Below, piece by piece: positions 1 through 14,953 of a stretch of DNA of 64,000 nucleotides. Numbering within the stretch: the stretch's first letter is position 1; every line of letters begins with the position of its first letter. The stretch is from Hypomesus transpacificus (taxonomy: Eukaryota > Chordata > Actinopteri > Osmeriformes > Osmeridae). The stretch covers positions 14,850,705-14,914,704 of the forward strand of contig NC_061061.1 of assembly GCF_021917145.1 (NCBI RefSeq), written 5' to 3'. The notes beneath the pieces were generated by a model, which did not search any database, was not told the DNA's origin, and was given only the letters and a program-made list of their open reading frames with translations. The translations under genes and the position numbers were made by a program.

Positions 1-3000
1 AACTTTCCGTTGTGTTACTTCTGCTCCATTGGCAAAATAAACCCAAAGGTGAAATAATTGAGTGGTTTGAGATTCATGTGGCTGATACTTAGAAAAAAAT
101 GGGTGAGATTTGGAATTTGTTGTCTCTTCCCTGGGAAAATGGAACTTTGGTTATAATATGACTCGAGTAATTGTGATGGGTTATCAATTGGCTAGAATGT
201 CAATGTAATGCAATATACACATTTTTGAATACAATTCTGTCATACCTTATGGTATGATGCATAACCTGGTCTTGCTGGCAAACAATATAATTTTAGCCAG
301 AAAATGTACTTTTGAAAAGGTTATGGAAACAAGTATCAGTGACTCAATCAACACATTGTATGCTACTTTTTATGAGTTCATAAAATTGAATTGTCAATAT
401 ATACACAGTACAACTGTATGAGGCTGATGTAAAAATCGAAACACCAACTCAGGTAGAACCAGGAAACTAAATATTTGTAAGTTTATCACTAGAGAGCATA
501 TTTACTGATATTTACAGACTTTAGTTTTTTATTTTTTCTAAACAAAAATAACCATCTGTGACATTTGGCTCCTGCAACATCTATATAAGCTTCGTTGTAC
601 CTCAAGAGACAGGAGTATTTCTAATGGCCCTCGAGGAGGATAAATGAACGCGGTTTGACGTTATATCAATACTGACTGACTGTTGACCACCGTGTGGAGG
701 TTCAAGTCCATTGAATGGACCGTGACCCTACAAGTGCTTTCATACAGGGTCACTTCCATTGAAGAAGGGCATATGTTTGTTTGCTGGTGACCAGACAGAG
801 GTTAGGGGGCTTGTTACCCCTTCACTACTTCATAAAAACAGAACATCATCACTGTCCCTCTCGCCACCTCTCCAACCACACCACAAAGGAAGGTCAAAGG
901 AGTGGAACTCTTCTTGCCCTCTTCTTTGTGCGCCCTAAACGGCCTATTCAAGCCGCAAGGTGTCCGCAAGCTAACGCCCTGACTCACTGGCCACATAGTA
1001 ACCAATCACTGCTTGCTGGATATGACCCAGTTGCCCCTGCATCATTGATGAGTTCTGATCGGTCTCAAGGAAACAAAATAACTGGGGTGAATTTGGAGAT
1101 AATGTGACAATATGAGCTGCCAACAACACACAATGCTCAGACATGTAACGTTGTAGGTGCTATGTATTTAAATGGTGTTATGTGCTTGCCATATAGATCA
1201 TAACAAAAGTGTAAGAAGACACGGTATTGAGGGGTGGTGTTAATGTTGCGTGGATTTTGTAAAGGGCCAGTTGAATGCGGTGTTACCAAAACAATAGCCA
1301 TGTTAACATTCACTTACCCCTGGTAAACCATACCTCCCTCATACCAAGTTTCACTTGTGTGATAACTAAACCGTTATAAAGTGTGACTACATAGCAGTTC
1401 CTTTGTAGCTACAATCTTGTGTATTGCAATGTACAATGTTGGTATTGTGAAGTAGTTACTGTACGTGGTAGTTAACACAATCTTAATGTAAAGTGTTGCC
1501 ACAAAAATGTTTTTTCTAAAATCATGTGTAATGTGTCATACTACACATGAGTGGTTAGTGGACACAGCGTATTTATGACCCCACTCTTATTATAGGTTGC
1601 CAGTGAAACATTTAATAAAAAAAGCTGAAAGTGGGTAAACACACACGCACACACATACTCTTACACACACCCGCACATTTTCACACATTTTTATTTTGGC
1701 CTCCATGGATGTCAGAAAACACACACACATTTACACAAACAAACACATACACATGCAAAGGACAGAGAGGAATCCACTGTGTGCATGAAGGAATGACTGA
1801 CAGACACAGTCCGTTACGCTTTATTTTTTCCTCTGAAGACACTAATTCCCTGTCAGTCAGTGAACATTGGATCTATTTTATTTACATGCGCATGAACACA
1901 AATCTGTCACACAGTGTATGCAGTTAAGGTCTTTGGCCGCAATTACATCTTCCTATGCCTCTTGTGTGCCTTTTGATAGAGTAGCTTGTGGTCTGTTCTG
2001 CAAGCCGATGGAGTGGATGTGTATTGCTGCTTCACCCATAACAGTAATCCGGCAGTTCTCACATCTCCCCGCAAATTAATTTAGTGAATGTGTGCATGTG
2101 CACATATTTGTGTGTGTATCCGCATTGTACTGCAACCTCTCTCTCTGTGTGTCCTGCCCGATGCTGTACCATCTCGCACACATGTGCACCGAGCCAGTTG
2201 CCAAGGCAACCAGGAGCTAGCATGAAAGCTGTTAGGAGAGGTGGAGCATGGCACCAGTCCTACAAGCAACTGCCAGTGTGTGTGGGTGTGTGTGTACATG
2301 ATACATGCTATGTGTGCATGCAAAACCACAGTGTGTATGGCATTACATAAGTGTGCACTCTCCACCACTCTATAAGCACTGTGTGTGTGTGTGCGTATGG
2401 GTGGGGGTAGTTGAGTAGTTTTGATCCCCTTAGGTAACTTGTATTTTGGGTTTTAATGCAAACACACCCTTGGCCCTACCTTGCCCATTCGGGTCCCTCC
2501 ATACGGGCTCTCGCTCCAGTGATGGGGGGGTGACGGGACGACACCCTGCTGAGTCCGTTCACGACCACCCCAGAGGGAGATAGAAATAACGAGAGAGGAG
2601 AATGTGTGGATGTGTGCCACTCGAGGTGAGAGGTCATGAAGTACTGGGGGGGAGGGGGTCTACCTGCATACACCTCCAAATATTCCTCCCTTTCTCCATC
2701 TCATTTTTCCTTACCTGTTTAAAAGCAATAGCTGCTCTCTCACTGAGGTCAGCATTTTCTGCTATTTTAGTTTCACTACGTATGGGATCATAGAGAGGCT
2801 AAGAACATTATTTTAATATCTTGAAAGTTGTATGATATAACTCAAAATCTTTAGGAAGAATGCACCGTGTGTGTGATATAAGAAGATGCTGCAGATGACA
2901 CACCTATCTAAGGTACCAGCTCACAGGTTCACATTGACAGGAACAATGTGGCACCTCATGCAGTGAAGTCACCTCTGGTGTGAACCAAGAATTAAGCAGA

Positions 3001-5161
3001 TCCAAACGGTGTCTCTGCTATGTAAAGCTTTAAAAAGGTAAGGGAACAGTAGCTCATTGAAGATTACATATCAATAATTTTCTTGAAAATCGCCAAACTA
3101 TTACACGTTGTTTAGGAAAAGACAATAAACAAACTGATCTTTTATCATCCTGCCAAGTCATGGAATATCAAGTGAGCTTCGTTCCTCTACTAAAACATTG
3201 CTGACATGACAGGTCAAAGCCTCAAAAGGCCCAATGAAGAAAGCGTGACTAATGAGTGGGTGGACAAGAGATTGCTAGAGACTGCTTTTTCCTTAAGTGC
3301 AGGACAGCAACATGTTGACAGCAACATTTTTACTTAGGCCAGATATGGCTGTGTCAATGCAGTGCATTGTGGGACCAGTACTAATTCCAATTATTGTTAA
3401 TGAAAATTATATATATTATAGGACACTGGACAAACAATACTGTACACATTGAGTGCAGTCCCTTGCAGCCCTTGCTGTAAGCAAGACTCTTTCAATGAAG
3501 TTGTTCATTTAAATATCATCAGATCGACAAACATAGTACAAAAGTTGACATTTACTGTATGCAGTACAAAGCATGCACAATGATCCAAAAACATAAAGGA
3601 AAATCACTTTGAGTCAATATTTTGTAGAACATTGGCTACATTCAGTACAATATTGAAATGAGGTTGAATGTGCAACTATATAACGAGTGACTAACCTATC
3701 AAGACACAGAAGAAAAACATTTTTCACAGACTGAAAAATGAAAGCCTCATAGATGATCAAATATCAGTCTTTGGCAATAAATAAATAAATGCAACTCAAT
3801 GCCTGTTTGGTAATTAGGGTATTGCTTTAAAATGAGTCATTGATGGTTTGTATCTATAGCATGATACGATGAACAATGCTGTACTGTCTGTTACCAATAC
3901 TCCCTTCATCTTGAAAGCAGAGGCATTGATTGCCATATGGTAACACCGGGAAACAAAAACAATTGTGGGCTTTGATGAAATTTCAAACACTGGATTCCTG
4001 GGGAACAGAAGCGGGGGGGAAACAATGCTCAAATCATCTCAAGTAACACGATGCATGTGTTTGTTTCAGAGGATAACCCCTAAAACCCTCATAGAAGAAG
4101 ACAAACACACACGTCACATCTGCTGCTTGACGGTAAACAAGGTCCCAGGAAAGTTGTTTGAATGGTAGCGGGCTCTTCCTTAAAACACAGACAGCGAAAG
4201 AGGGTGTAGACAGAAGGTTGCAGCCACATAAAGGCTATCGAGACAGAGTCCTCCAGCCTGTCTGGTGAAGAGGGTGTGAGTGTGGGTTTCTGTGTGCTCA
4301 GTGGGTGGAGTGGCTGGTGTATGGGAATTGACTTTGGTATTAGGTTCAACTACCCCACGGGTCTGTGGGACCGTGGCAAGCAAAGGGTGGGAGAGTGCAC
4401 AGGGAACAGGAGTAGTAAAGGGGGGCTGAGGACTCTGCACTACCGCCACGGCAATTTTCTGTCTGGGAGACACAAAAGGAGGTTTAAAGGTCAAATAAGT
4501 GTTCTGAGAGCCCCAGTGTTCTTTCATGCTAATGTTTTTGCCAACAGCTCCACCTCATCCCTAAAGCCCTGAGATGCTAGTTAGGGAGTGCAGCTATTAG
4601 GCACACCGAAGACACTTCCCAGCATTGCACTGTATGGTCCTTTACCTCCATTTACAAACTGCTGTCGCTCAAAGTTCAAATATACAGGATACTGTTGGGA
4701 GGACGGAATAAAAAAAATATTATGCACTCTCTTAAGCAAATCATAAGACAAAGTACACCTGCAATCCTCTATAAATGCCATCAAATACTGTCTATCAAAC
4801 GGCTGCCTTTAAGCACTGCAAGCCAAAAACAATTAGCAGTGTAGTTCACAGAAAAAAATATATTAAATGCCTTTTTACTTTCCATTCAATCTGTTCCCAG
4901 CAATTCCAATTGACACTGGCACTACATTCTCAACAAGAAGGCCCACCCAGGTCTGACTGGTGCAGATTAGAAACAGACATGGGGGCGACACATGCAAATC
5001 CCTGCTGGTCTAGTCAGCTGCTTTTGTAGCACTGCCTCCTACATCCCACCTGCTTTATCCCACAGCAACACTAGACAGGGGTACAGAGTCATCATCCACT
5101 CCCTTCTTCCTCCCTTTTTTTCCACACACAACCTCTCAAACACAATTTCCCTCTCTCCGTC

Positions 5162-5164
<3 letters not shown>
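1..5164. other. Intergenic or deep intronic DNA, no gene seen
   Basis: I see no supportable exon on either strand. Open frames are short, lack paired splice sites and show no recognisable protein family. The stretch contains CA/TG-rich patches (about 1,640-1,760 and 2,080-2,400) and ordinary AT-rich DNA. A small inverted repeat lies near 690-765, where the sequence tccattgaatggac is followed downstream by acttccattgaagaag. Confidence 0.5.

Positions 5165-5245
<81 letters not shown>
5165..5245. repeat. (TC)n dinucleotide microsatellite
   Basis: A pure TC run of about 80 bp, continuing imperfectly to about 5,260. It keeps frames open on both strands and so creates Ser-Leu and Arg-Glu repeat open frames, which are not genes. 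Confidence 0.97.
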
Positions 5246-5254
<9 letters not shown>

Positions 5255-5460
5255 ACTCTCAAACACACACGCACCTCCTGTGTGCCTGCCCACCTCTCAG
5301 AGTGCCTGCCTCCCCTCAGGAGGGGACTGTGGGAGTAGGCCGTGGAGCCTGCCTGGGAGCAAGCCTCCAGGACCCCCTCACTCTCAGCTCTCAATGATGG
5401 GGCCCATGTCAGAGGCCCTCCCCACACTCAGACATGGAAAGCTGTATGAGGCGTAGGAAG

Positions 5461-8400
5461 TCTAGCCTGCCTGATGTGCGCCGGGCCATTTTCTGAGGCT
5501 TTTCAGACAGCAGGGAGGTGACAAATAATGCTTTGGCACTGGAATGCCCATTAAGGCAGTCTCAGATTCTTGGGAGAGACAAAGCGTTGAATGTGTGTGA
5601 GCAAACCATCGACTATGTTTACAACATTGTATCCATAGTGGTCTCTTATAAACCAGACCGTGCACACAGCTGCATGTCGTCCATGGTCTGACATGGTCTG
5701 ATTTGAAGCATTAAGAATTGGAGCAGTGGAACATGGCTGCAATATCAAATAGGTAGCTCCTACAGAACATACCTATTTGGGAGCAATTACAAAATAAGCC
5801 ACTAGTGGTGTTCTTACCAAGACATAGCCCTGGGCTTGGGAACATCTGCTGAGCCTAAATCTGAACCGAAGGATGATTGTATGCACAAAATAACTTTTGC
5901 TACTGCAGCTGGCATCTTATTTGAGGAGCTTTACATTTCGATTATATGTTTTAATGAATGTTTGGGGGTGGGAATTCTTACTTTATCTTGATGTATTTAT
6001 GTTGTTTTGAATTGTAAGCTTTGATAGCTTTGGGGGGTCAACTGACACCCACAGCTGAAATACATTAAGCGTTTCTCTTACAGTAACAGGTTCGACTTTA
6101 GTGCACATCTGTGAATTTATTGCAAGTTGGCCCTTGTCTTAACGGGCTTCTAATCTCAAGTAGCCTACCACCATTTGCAGGTTCAATACATTGTTGATTT
6201 ATAATTGTATGAATGGGTTGACAATTATGAAGGCAACGACATTGGTGGTTTAGTTCGGTAACATTTATATATTCATTATTTGAAAGCAAACATGTTGCCA
6301 CCCCTCCACGCTGTCACTGTCACCCTCCTGAGGCGGTAAAGCCAACGTCCAATGCTCACCGCATGCATCCCTTCATTGCTGCTTTGAAAGTCGTTTTTTA
6401 TGTTACGTGGGCATTTTTTGCGTGTGACCCGTCTTTGTTCGTCACGTAGCAGTATTGCATTTGTAACCAATTAAAATGAGGAACTGTATGCTACAAGAAT
6501 GCCGTGTCATGTGCCAACCGCGATAATTCATGCATTCGTAGGTCTAGGATGGCACCGTCATTACCGCTGAATCAATTGAACTGCATGGATGCGTGTAAAG
6601 TAGTGACAGTCTCAGAATATACTAACGCATCCGTTCGTGGGTCCTACCAGGTCATTGAATTGCTGATGACAAAGACTTGTGGGTACGAAAAAACTTTTGT
6701 GCGCTTTTTTGTGTGCTAAGGGGCTTATTGGCAGTTGTGGGTAATTGTTATAGCAGCCTATGAGCCAGTAGTTGCGTAGGTAGTGGTAACGTATAGGCCC
6801 AGTTGTCGTTGTCGTCGTTATCATAGGTTTATCTCGTAGGCCTCATTCATTATTATGCAAATGTAACCTGAAACTTTCTATTTCAAATGACATTCAATCA
6901 ATCTTCAAAACCAAAGAGCGCTCAGTTTCAGAAACATAGGCTCATTCATTAGTCTTTAGAGGACAACGTGATTTTAAGGCACTAGTGGTGCCTTACTGGC
7001 CTACTATTTATCAGATGTGTATATTACTCATAAGTAAAATAACAAGCATAAAGTCTCTCTTCTAAAACTGAAACGGTCCTGGAAGCTATCAATGTCGTAG
7101 CCTACCTATCCAGCTCAGAAATTGAGGCAGTGGCTTCAAGACAGTTACACGGCCGAGTAGGCCTATGCGTGGGTCCGCCTTTTATCAGGGCCCCACTTGT
7201 CTGTTGAGGGGTGTCTAATCAGGGAAGACAAGCGGCTGATGGAATGACGATGGCTAATTGGCATAGAGTCGTGGGAACGCGTAAACAAACAGCTGCCTTT
7301 TTCATTTTGTTGTTTCTCATCCTATCCTCGTGAATAGCCGTATGGGTGGAACATCACACTGCCAGCTTAGAGCGGGAAGAAGGGAAGGTAGCCTGAATTG
7401 TAACACGCAGAGAGATTAGTTCATTTAATGCTTCCTCCATTGACATAGACAACGAAATATGCATCTTAAATCAGGCATATGTGACACATTTTGGAGATAG
7501 TCTTAGTACATCTTGCTGTATCTGCATGTCAAGGTTGACTGAGTTTAATTCCCCTCCCTGTACCAATTTTTTTATGTGATGCTGCAAAGAATATTCCTAA
7601 AGCTTGTCTCAAAACATTTTTAAAAATCCCACATTTCAAAATCTTTAAAATAGTAGGGAAAGCTAACTCTTGCTAATGACGTTGCTATCTAAAAACATTG
7701 AAACCTAGATCATCAAATTAACTTCAACAGTTATTTAGTCAATTATGTTCAAATTGGCCTTTATACTGTCCAGAACCAGGTTGATATCAGACGCAGACCT
7801 AAATTATGAATATGAAATGTCCCCCACAAGAAGTTGGCTGGCCTCACCAGAGAAGGAGATTTGATTCCATAAACCTTGCACAGCAGTACGTATGGCCCAT
7901 ATATTACTCTATGGCCTACCAATATTTTTTAATGTTAACTTTTATTACAGATGCTGGAAGACTTTAAAATTGTCTGTTGTTAACTGAAGAAGACTGTTTC
8001 GGGTTTAATTGAAGTCAGCAAACTGTAGTATTGTTTTATATTGTGCAAATGTAATTAAGAGTTAAATAGTTAGTGATTGCCTTAATGAACAGTTTACATT
8101 GTGCCAAGGGATGGATAGTGCTAAAAACTGAAGTTTTAAGATAAACCACATTTCATTTGTTTTTTTTTACATATCTTATGGATACTTTTAATAATTAAAT
8201 AGTTTTGCTACTTTACCTGACTTTATGACAAAACTGCCTTATAAGTTTAATTTAGCAACCTTCCCTTCATGTACCTTTCATAATAATATATATATCAATT
8301 AGCCAAAATATAAAAAATAAAACTCAATTTCTAACTGAGCTAATGTTGGTCTTCGGAATTTGTATTGTGTCAAAGTTTTGAAAGGCTTTTGGTTTTGAAT

Positions 8401-11400
8401 CTATCACACCATTCAACATATTCAACAGAGTTTTTCTGTTTTTCAAAATCCTTGCATTGGCCTCTGATAGGCCTATGTAATATCACAGATCCTCAGGGTG
8501 CTCGGCTGACAGCAATGCATTCTTTTGAAGTTACTGATCCATGGACTGGCTCATTCAGATACAGAATAAAGTTTGGGTTTTAAATTTTATTTGAGCCATA
8601 ATTTAAAAACGTATTAACTTTACAATAATTTCATAAAACCTCTTCGTAGAGTTAAGATTATTGGTTGTCTTTTGCGTCTTGAGTTATTTAACTCTTATAT
8701 CTGATAGAAATCTGTAAGTTGGAAATGTGTTAATTATTATAAGTTATATTTATGTCTTTACCTGTTGCTACCATTTTTAACGTATTCCAATATCTGAATA
8801 TACAGCTGTCATAAAAGGAAAAAAAGCCTTTGCTCAAATCATATCAATGAAGCTTTTGTTTGTATGGAAATCAGTTTTCTTAAAGTCCAAGACACCACAA
8901 GAAAATGGTAATGAATTGTATTCAGCAACAGTGAAACTGGATGCCAGAATGCCAAGTCTTCATAATGATGTATACTTCCTTGATGTCCTTAAGACTCGAA
9001 TGTGTTTGAAATAGAGCCCAATCAGTGTGTTAGCAGTCTTTCTGGAAGACAAAGAAAGGTGGGACTAACGGGGGTTGGCAGAGAACTAAGAACTATTACG
9101 CTCATTTGAACCATTTGAGGTAATTGATGAAAATGCTTTGATTTATTTCTCTGAATGAAGGACTGTTTTTTTCTAGAGACCCGTAATTGACCATGCCAGA
9201 GGACCCTAGTCACTTAGTGTAGCCACTAATGACATAATTTGTGGAGTTGTGTTGTATTTCTTTGCACGTTGGGGGAAAGGAGAAGCATGCAACTCAAGCA
9301 CAATTGGACCAATGAACCATATCACACGTATTCAGTTTCCAGTTGCCATTTCCTTCAAGACTTTTCTTTTTCGCTTTTCTTTGAGTCACCGCAGTGCTCC
9401 CGAGATGCTAATAATAGACTTGTCCATCAACTGTACCCACCCTTGGAGTTAATTGGCTCTATGCAAAGGAAGCCGCTCTGTTCGACATTGCTTAGAAGTT
9501 GGGCCTTCATTAGATCACTGGATACTGACCATCCCCACACGCCTCTGATCTATACACACAATTGACCGATGCAAGCCTTGTGCACACACATGCACACACA
9601 CACACACACCCCACCTGCTCTCAAGACACACCCCTGCGGTGTGGAACCTCCCCTCGCTCCTGTGGCGTCTCCTCAGAATGTCTTGAGAAGCCTGACCTGA
9701 TTCCTTTCACACCCAGGCCTCATCAGTACTGAGATCTGGCTTGAGGGTCAAACCGCCAGTATGCGGTTTGCATGGAGCTGGTATCGACATGTCATATTCC
9801 AATCCTACCTTTGATTATCACAAGGAAGAATACAGAACCGACCGTTATTCAGGGGCAACACCATCCCATCACTAATACCCCCTCTGTGTGTTACTGCTTC
9901 TTTGTGCCTGATTCCTGGCATCTGATGTCCATCGAACGGACAATATGCATGATGGGCATGCAAAACAGAGAGTGCCTCAAAGAGGCTTGCAGTAATATAG
10001 GGTTCTGTGTGCATGTGTGAGTGTGCAAGTGCGTAAGGATATGTGTATGTGCATGTTATTGTAATGTATAGGTACGAATTTATCTATGTGTTAGTGTGTC
10101 CATCTGCGTTTTCCCCCTTTTTCCTCTTCTATATACAGAAGATATGTGTGTGTGTGTGTGTGTGCGTGGTCCTCTTGTGTGACTGGATAAATGTGTCTTT
10201 TTCGGCTGTGTGTGTGTGTACCGAAAAAACAAATGCCTACTTTGCCCCCATCGCCCTGGCACCTCTCCCATGCCCCTGCCCCGGCTTCCTGCCTCTAATG
10301 GCCGTCTCTGTGTGCCATCTCGGGAAGCCTGACATCCCTTCCAGAGGCAAAGGGCCCGGCGTTAATGGAACCCATTGAGGGGCAAAGAAAGACTCCTTTG
10401 TGGCGCTGGGGGCAAGAGTGGGCACCCGTTTGCTCACACACAGTTTCCCTCCACACACGCAGGGCCGGGCCCCTCAGAACTGGGTGCCAGAAGCGGAGAT
10501 CGAAAGACAGTGGCAGCAAAATGCCCCTGCCAGGGAAATGGCAGAGAGGGATGGTGAGAATGAGAGCTGGAGCGAGGGAAAGGGAGGGAAAATAACACAT
10601 TTGAATAGTAGGGGAAATGGCAACAAGAAAATGGAAATGGGGATTACAGTGGAGGAAAGGAGGTGAGATGGAAAGACTGAGGAAAAAAAAGGAGACATTG
10701 TCAAATTGAAACAGAAAGATCCAACGAGTCAAAACTGATGACAATGAAAAAGGACAGGGGGAAAGAATGGTGTGCCGCAGACAAACACAATGTAAGTTAA
10801 CAGATAGGCAGAACAAACGAGAGTGCCAAGAGAAAGTAGTGGAAACTATCGCCCTCCCCAAAACACATCATTTAAGTTGGGTGGCCCTTGGGGATAAAAG
10901 TCCAGGACAGTGAAGGTCTCCCCCTCCAGTGTACAGCCTGTCAACCACTTACTGGCCAGTCCTCCAGTGATTTATAACACCTGAATTGTTGTGATTTCAA
11001 AGGGGTATGAATAGAGGAGGACAGTGACTTAGAATAGTCTCTGTGCTACAGTTAGCCAGACAGATGTGACCATTCTGGCATGAAAATCTGTTTTCAAAGT
11101 AACGGTTTTCGCTGTCAAGGAAACATATAGGCAACATTTAAGCAAGTCGGTGGTTATGTAATTCATCAATGTACATGGTGGAGATTGGTTCATGGTGTTG
11201 TTTGCAGTCAACGGATTTTGGTGAGCTCTTAGTGCTCTCTAAGATACCTGGAAACGAAAAAACATTGATACATTGAATGACTAGCAATTGTACTGACTGA
11301 AAATATACTAAAAAACTCCATTAAACGAATGCAAGTCTTTAATTTAATTGTATATTGCTATATGAATTACAGTACAATTACACTACCAACATTGGTGATA

Positions 11401-14186
11401 GATATTCAAGATGGACACAGATTCTAACCTCGTTTGACTCAATAATGCCACCTAGTGGTTGCGTGTTGGGTAAACACTGTGCTGTTTTCTGCCTGCAGAG
11501 ATGCTTGAACACAGCACCATCCATGCATTGTTCTATCACTAATTCATTCTCACAGCGCCTGCTGCTAATTTCCAACTCCTGGCAGCCTGCCATGGTCGGA
11601 AGTCGCACTGCGCATGTTGTATCCTTGCGCCATGGTGGGAGAGCAGAGAGAAAGTAGAGCCATATTTTTCCCAGTATGTCATCTGTTTAATACGCCTGGT
11701 TCGTTTTCACACTACTGTGTTCTAATTAATATGCAGTGGTCCTGGCCCCGCCTCCTTCTGCTTCCCCCTAAGACAAAAGAGTATTGTGTTGGTGCCTCCT
11801 GTTTTAATTATGCTCAAAAATGAGAGAGGGGAGAGAGAAAGAGAATGTGTGGTTGTGTGTGTGGCTGTGTGTGTAGCTGTGTGTGTTCCAACGCCATTTG
11901 TGAATAAATGAGAGATGGTCATGTGTAAGTGGTGGCGTAGAGGTGTGTGATATCCCTGCATCTGCACATGTACAACTATGTAGGTGGATTTTAGAAAACG
12001 ATGAGAAAAGATGATTTACTATCTGTGTATGTACGGTGTTAGTGTTTTGTACTGTTGGTGTGGTTTTTTGGTCTCTATTCCAGGGGTTGGACAACAAGAA
12101 TTGCAGTTTTGCTGGTGAGGAGGGAGCAGCTGCTGTCCTTCTGCATGAAAAAAAAGTGTTGTTGCTTGTTGCCTTCATGCAAATTGGCACTCGATAAAGG
12201 TTTTGGGAGTCACAAAGAGTGTTTGTGATCGGAGTACCAAGGAGAATGGGAGAGGTTGGGAGGGGTTATGGGGAAAAGACATTAACAAAATTCCCATCGG
12301 GGGAACATGGTGCCATCGCGCTGCATTCAAGCCTTTTTCAGCTTTTTTTTCTCACACACATTTTATCCCCCTCTTCCTCAAACCCATGACCCGGTTATTA
12401 ATTTGGTTGAGATTAGTCCCTCGTTAATTAAGGCATGCCTCCCCATCTTTCCTCTCGTTCCCCCTCGTTTTCTTCTCTCGATTGTATCAGCTTCTGGGTC
12501 TTTTTCCTTCTTTGATCCTTTTTATTTTTTCTGCGGATGAGGATGAGGTAATGGGGTCTATGAAACAGGCAAAAAGGGATCATCATCTTCTGGTTTCTCC
12601 CACAGGATATTTTGCTAAAAGATTAGGAATGCTTGAATATGAGTGTACTAATGGAATGATTGGCAATTTACTTATCCTGTCTACCCCACATAACACTGTG
12701 TGGAGTGCACTCCATCTTAGAACAGTGGTAAATTCTAAACAACATGTCTCCACATGATTCCACACCAATAGTGCTTTCACATAATGAATTATGCACACCT
12801 TATAAATCATTTGTATAAAAAAAACACAAGACAAACTTACTCCTCCAATCTGTGTGCTATTGTTCGACATAGAGCAATGCCTTTTTGAATAACATTCTTT
12901 AGAGTTACATTGATTCTCTATTGCAATTCACAACCCTCGAATGTGACTGAATAATCATCATACATGTAGTGGGATACAGCAAATATTAGATGAACTACTG
13001 AATCAACAGAAGTGTTCAATTTCCTGCTATCGCACTTGAGAAGTTCCCTCAAATATATAGGCTCTCACCTAACATTTTCAACAAGCACAAACTCTGTTTC
13101 ATGTTTTGCATCGGACATTTGTAGACTTTGCATGATCACAAGCTTTCTCCCAACATCAAAAACAACACAGAATGTGTCCGTGTGTGTGGGTGTGTGCATA
13201 ACTGCATGTATGTCTCAATGAAAACATTCCTTCCTGTGTGTGTGGGAAGCAAACGTAGCTGGACAAGGCTGACTTGACAGAGTGGACGCTCCTAACGTGA
13301 CTTTCTAATCACTTGGCCTACATCAGCAGGACCTCCCCTCCCCTGACAGGGGCCTGCTGAGCCTTATGCTTTCTGAATGGAGCCTCTCAATTAACAGGCC
13401 ACGAAGCCCCAACTTCTCTTGACCTCCGATGACACCCGGGGTCACACACCTCCACAATGCAGCCAGCTCCACGGCGTGCACAAGTATACGGCAAAGGAGG
13501 GGAAGGGAGTGGTCAGCGCTTTTGTTCCTGTCATGTCCAGCTCACTCCCCGCCCTTTCACAAGCGGAGTGTAATAAATGGCTTTGTTGGTTTTTCCACTT
13601 GTGATGGTAGCAGTGGGAGGCCTTGTTAGTGCATGGGGTGCTAAGCCAAAAGACCTCTTAGGACGTTTTGGATTGGGAAGCTATTTCTGCTAAACGTGAT
13701 CCCCTTGGTGAATATGGGCTGCTGCCTGAATGTGTTTTGTCTTCAGATTCTCTTATTTTGAAAGACTTCTCTTTCTTTCATCTATATCAAAGATGACTTG
13801 CTAGTTCTAGAAATCTGCATTACCATGCCACCTAAACTTACACATCCAGAGTAAAATGTTGAATGACAACTCATTTGGGAAAGACATGGAATAGAATTTG
13901 AATTTATTAATGAGTTATATATATATATGGGAGAGTGATGGAGGGCTGCACCAGATGTCCTGGCCTCCACAATCACCCCACCTCAACCTTATTGAGATTG
14001 ATCGGGATGAGTTGAACCCCTGAGTGAAGAACAAGCAGCCAACAAGTGCTCGGTACATGTAGGATCTCCTTCAAGACTATTTCAAAATAAATCGAGGTAA
14101 TTACCACATAAAGCTGATTTGAGAGAATGCTAATAGCCTGCAAAGCTGTGATCAAAGCAAAGGGTGGTTAAGAATCTTGGTTGACC
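5461..14186. other. Long stretch without a recognisable gene; possible regulatory patches
   Basis: No exon could be supported in these 8.7 kb. A relatively CpG-rich patch lies at about 6,290-7,380. A GC-rich block lies at about 10,230-10,520. Patches at about 11,560-11,740, 12,060-12,200, 12,390-12,450 and 13,270-13,420 mix AT-rich TAATTA-like cores and an ATGCAAAT octamer (about 12,176) with GC-rich sequence, a texture often seen in conserved non-coding enhancers. Short CA/TG microsatellites occur at about 9,584-9,611 and 10,144-10,164. In human, MEF2D lies close to RHBG, so a neighbouring developmental gene could own such elements, but no MEF2 MADS-box exon is visible here. Confidence 0.35.
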
Positions 14187-14253
<67 letters not shown>

Positions 14254-14266
14254 GGATAGATAGATG
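14187..14266. repeat. (GATA)n tetranucleotide microsatellite
   Basis: About 80 bp of GATA/TAGA repeats, nearly perfect, with one GATG interruption near the 3' end. The derived Ile-Tyr-Leu-Ser repeat open frame on the minus strand is an artefact. Confidence 0.97.
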
Positions 14267-14953
14267 GCACGGTACACCCTCTCATCCTCTCCATACATGC
14301 TAAAATACTATAGGTTGGAGGAAGCAGGTGTTTCAGAGCACTTGATTTTAACACATTCATACAGACTCTCCGGCGACAGGCAGCAGATTACTGGGGCCGA
14401 CTTGTAGGACAGAAAAGAAAACTGCTCCTTTTGTTGTTTCCTTATCCACACTCCTATAGGCTTTTTCCAGGAGGAAATTCAAGTGAAACACTCAAAGTCC
14501 TTGTGGAGCACCAAGGCAATTTCCCTCCCAGTCAAGTGGCCATTCCTCTCTATCTCAACAACTTCCTGCGTTTAGCAAACCCCCACCATCATTAACAGCA
14601 GCAGCACCAATACCACCACCACCAAAACCATCAGCTCCAACCATGTGTCTCTTTCTATGTTACACTTATGTCAGAACTTGTGGGTTATGAAAGTATTGCA
14701 ATGGTTTAAAACATGATTATCAAGCTATGTTCATTTCAAAAATGTGTTTCTGAAGGAGTCCTTGCATTTGAAATTGTAACAAATCGATGCATGTGGATCA
14801 CAAATTTCCTACTTCATAATATTAATAATAATATGTACACAAAGCCTCACTCTCAGAACTAAAGTAAGACCTACTTCACGTTAACGTGTAATCTGGGTCC
14901 CACAGGGAAATGGTGTCCTACGGGAATCCATTAACCCATTATGTTCAGCTCAA

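Noticed and set aside
5039-5456. Open frames with Ser-Leu or Arg-Glu repeats on both strands
   Set aside because: They are translations of the (TC)n microsatellite and have no splice sites or conserved flanks.
10295-10861. 188-codon minus-strand open frame
   Set aside because: It is low-complexity (Leu/Ser/Pro rich) because the plus strand is purine-rich; no domain, no paired splice sites, and overlapping open frames occur in several frames.
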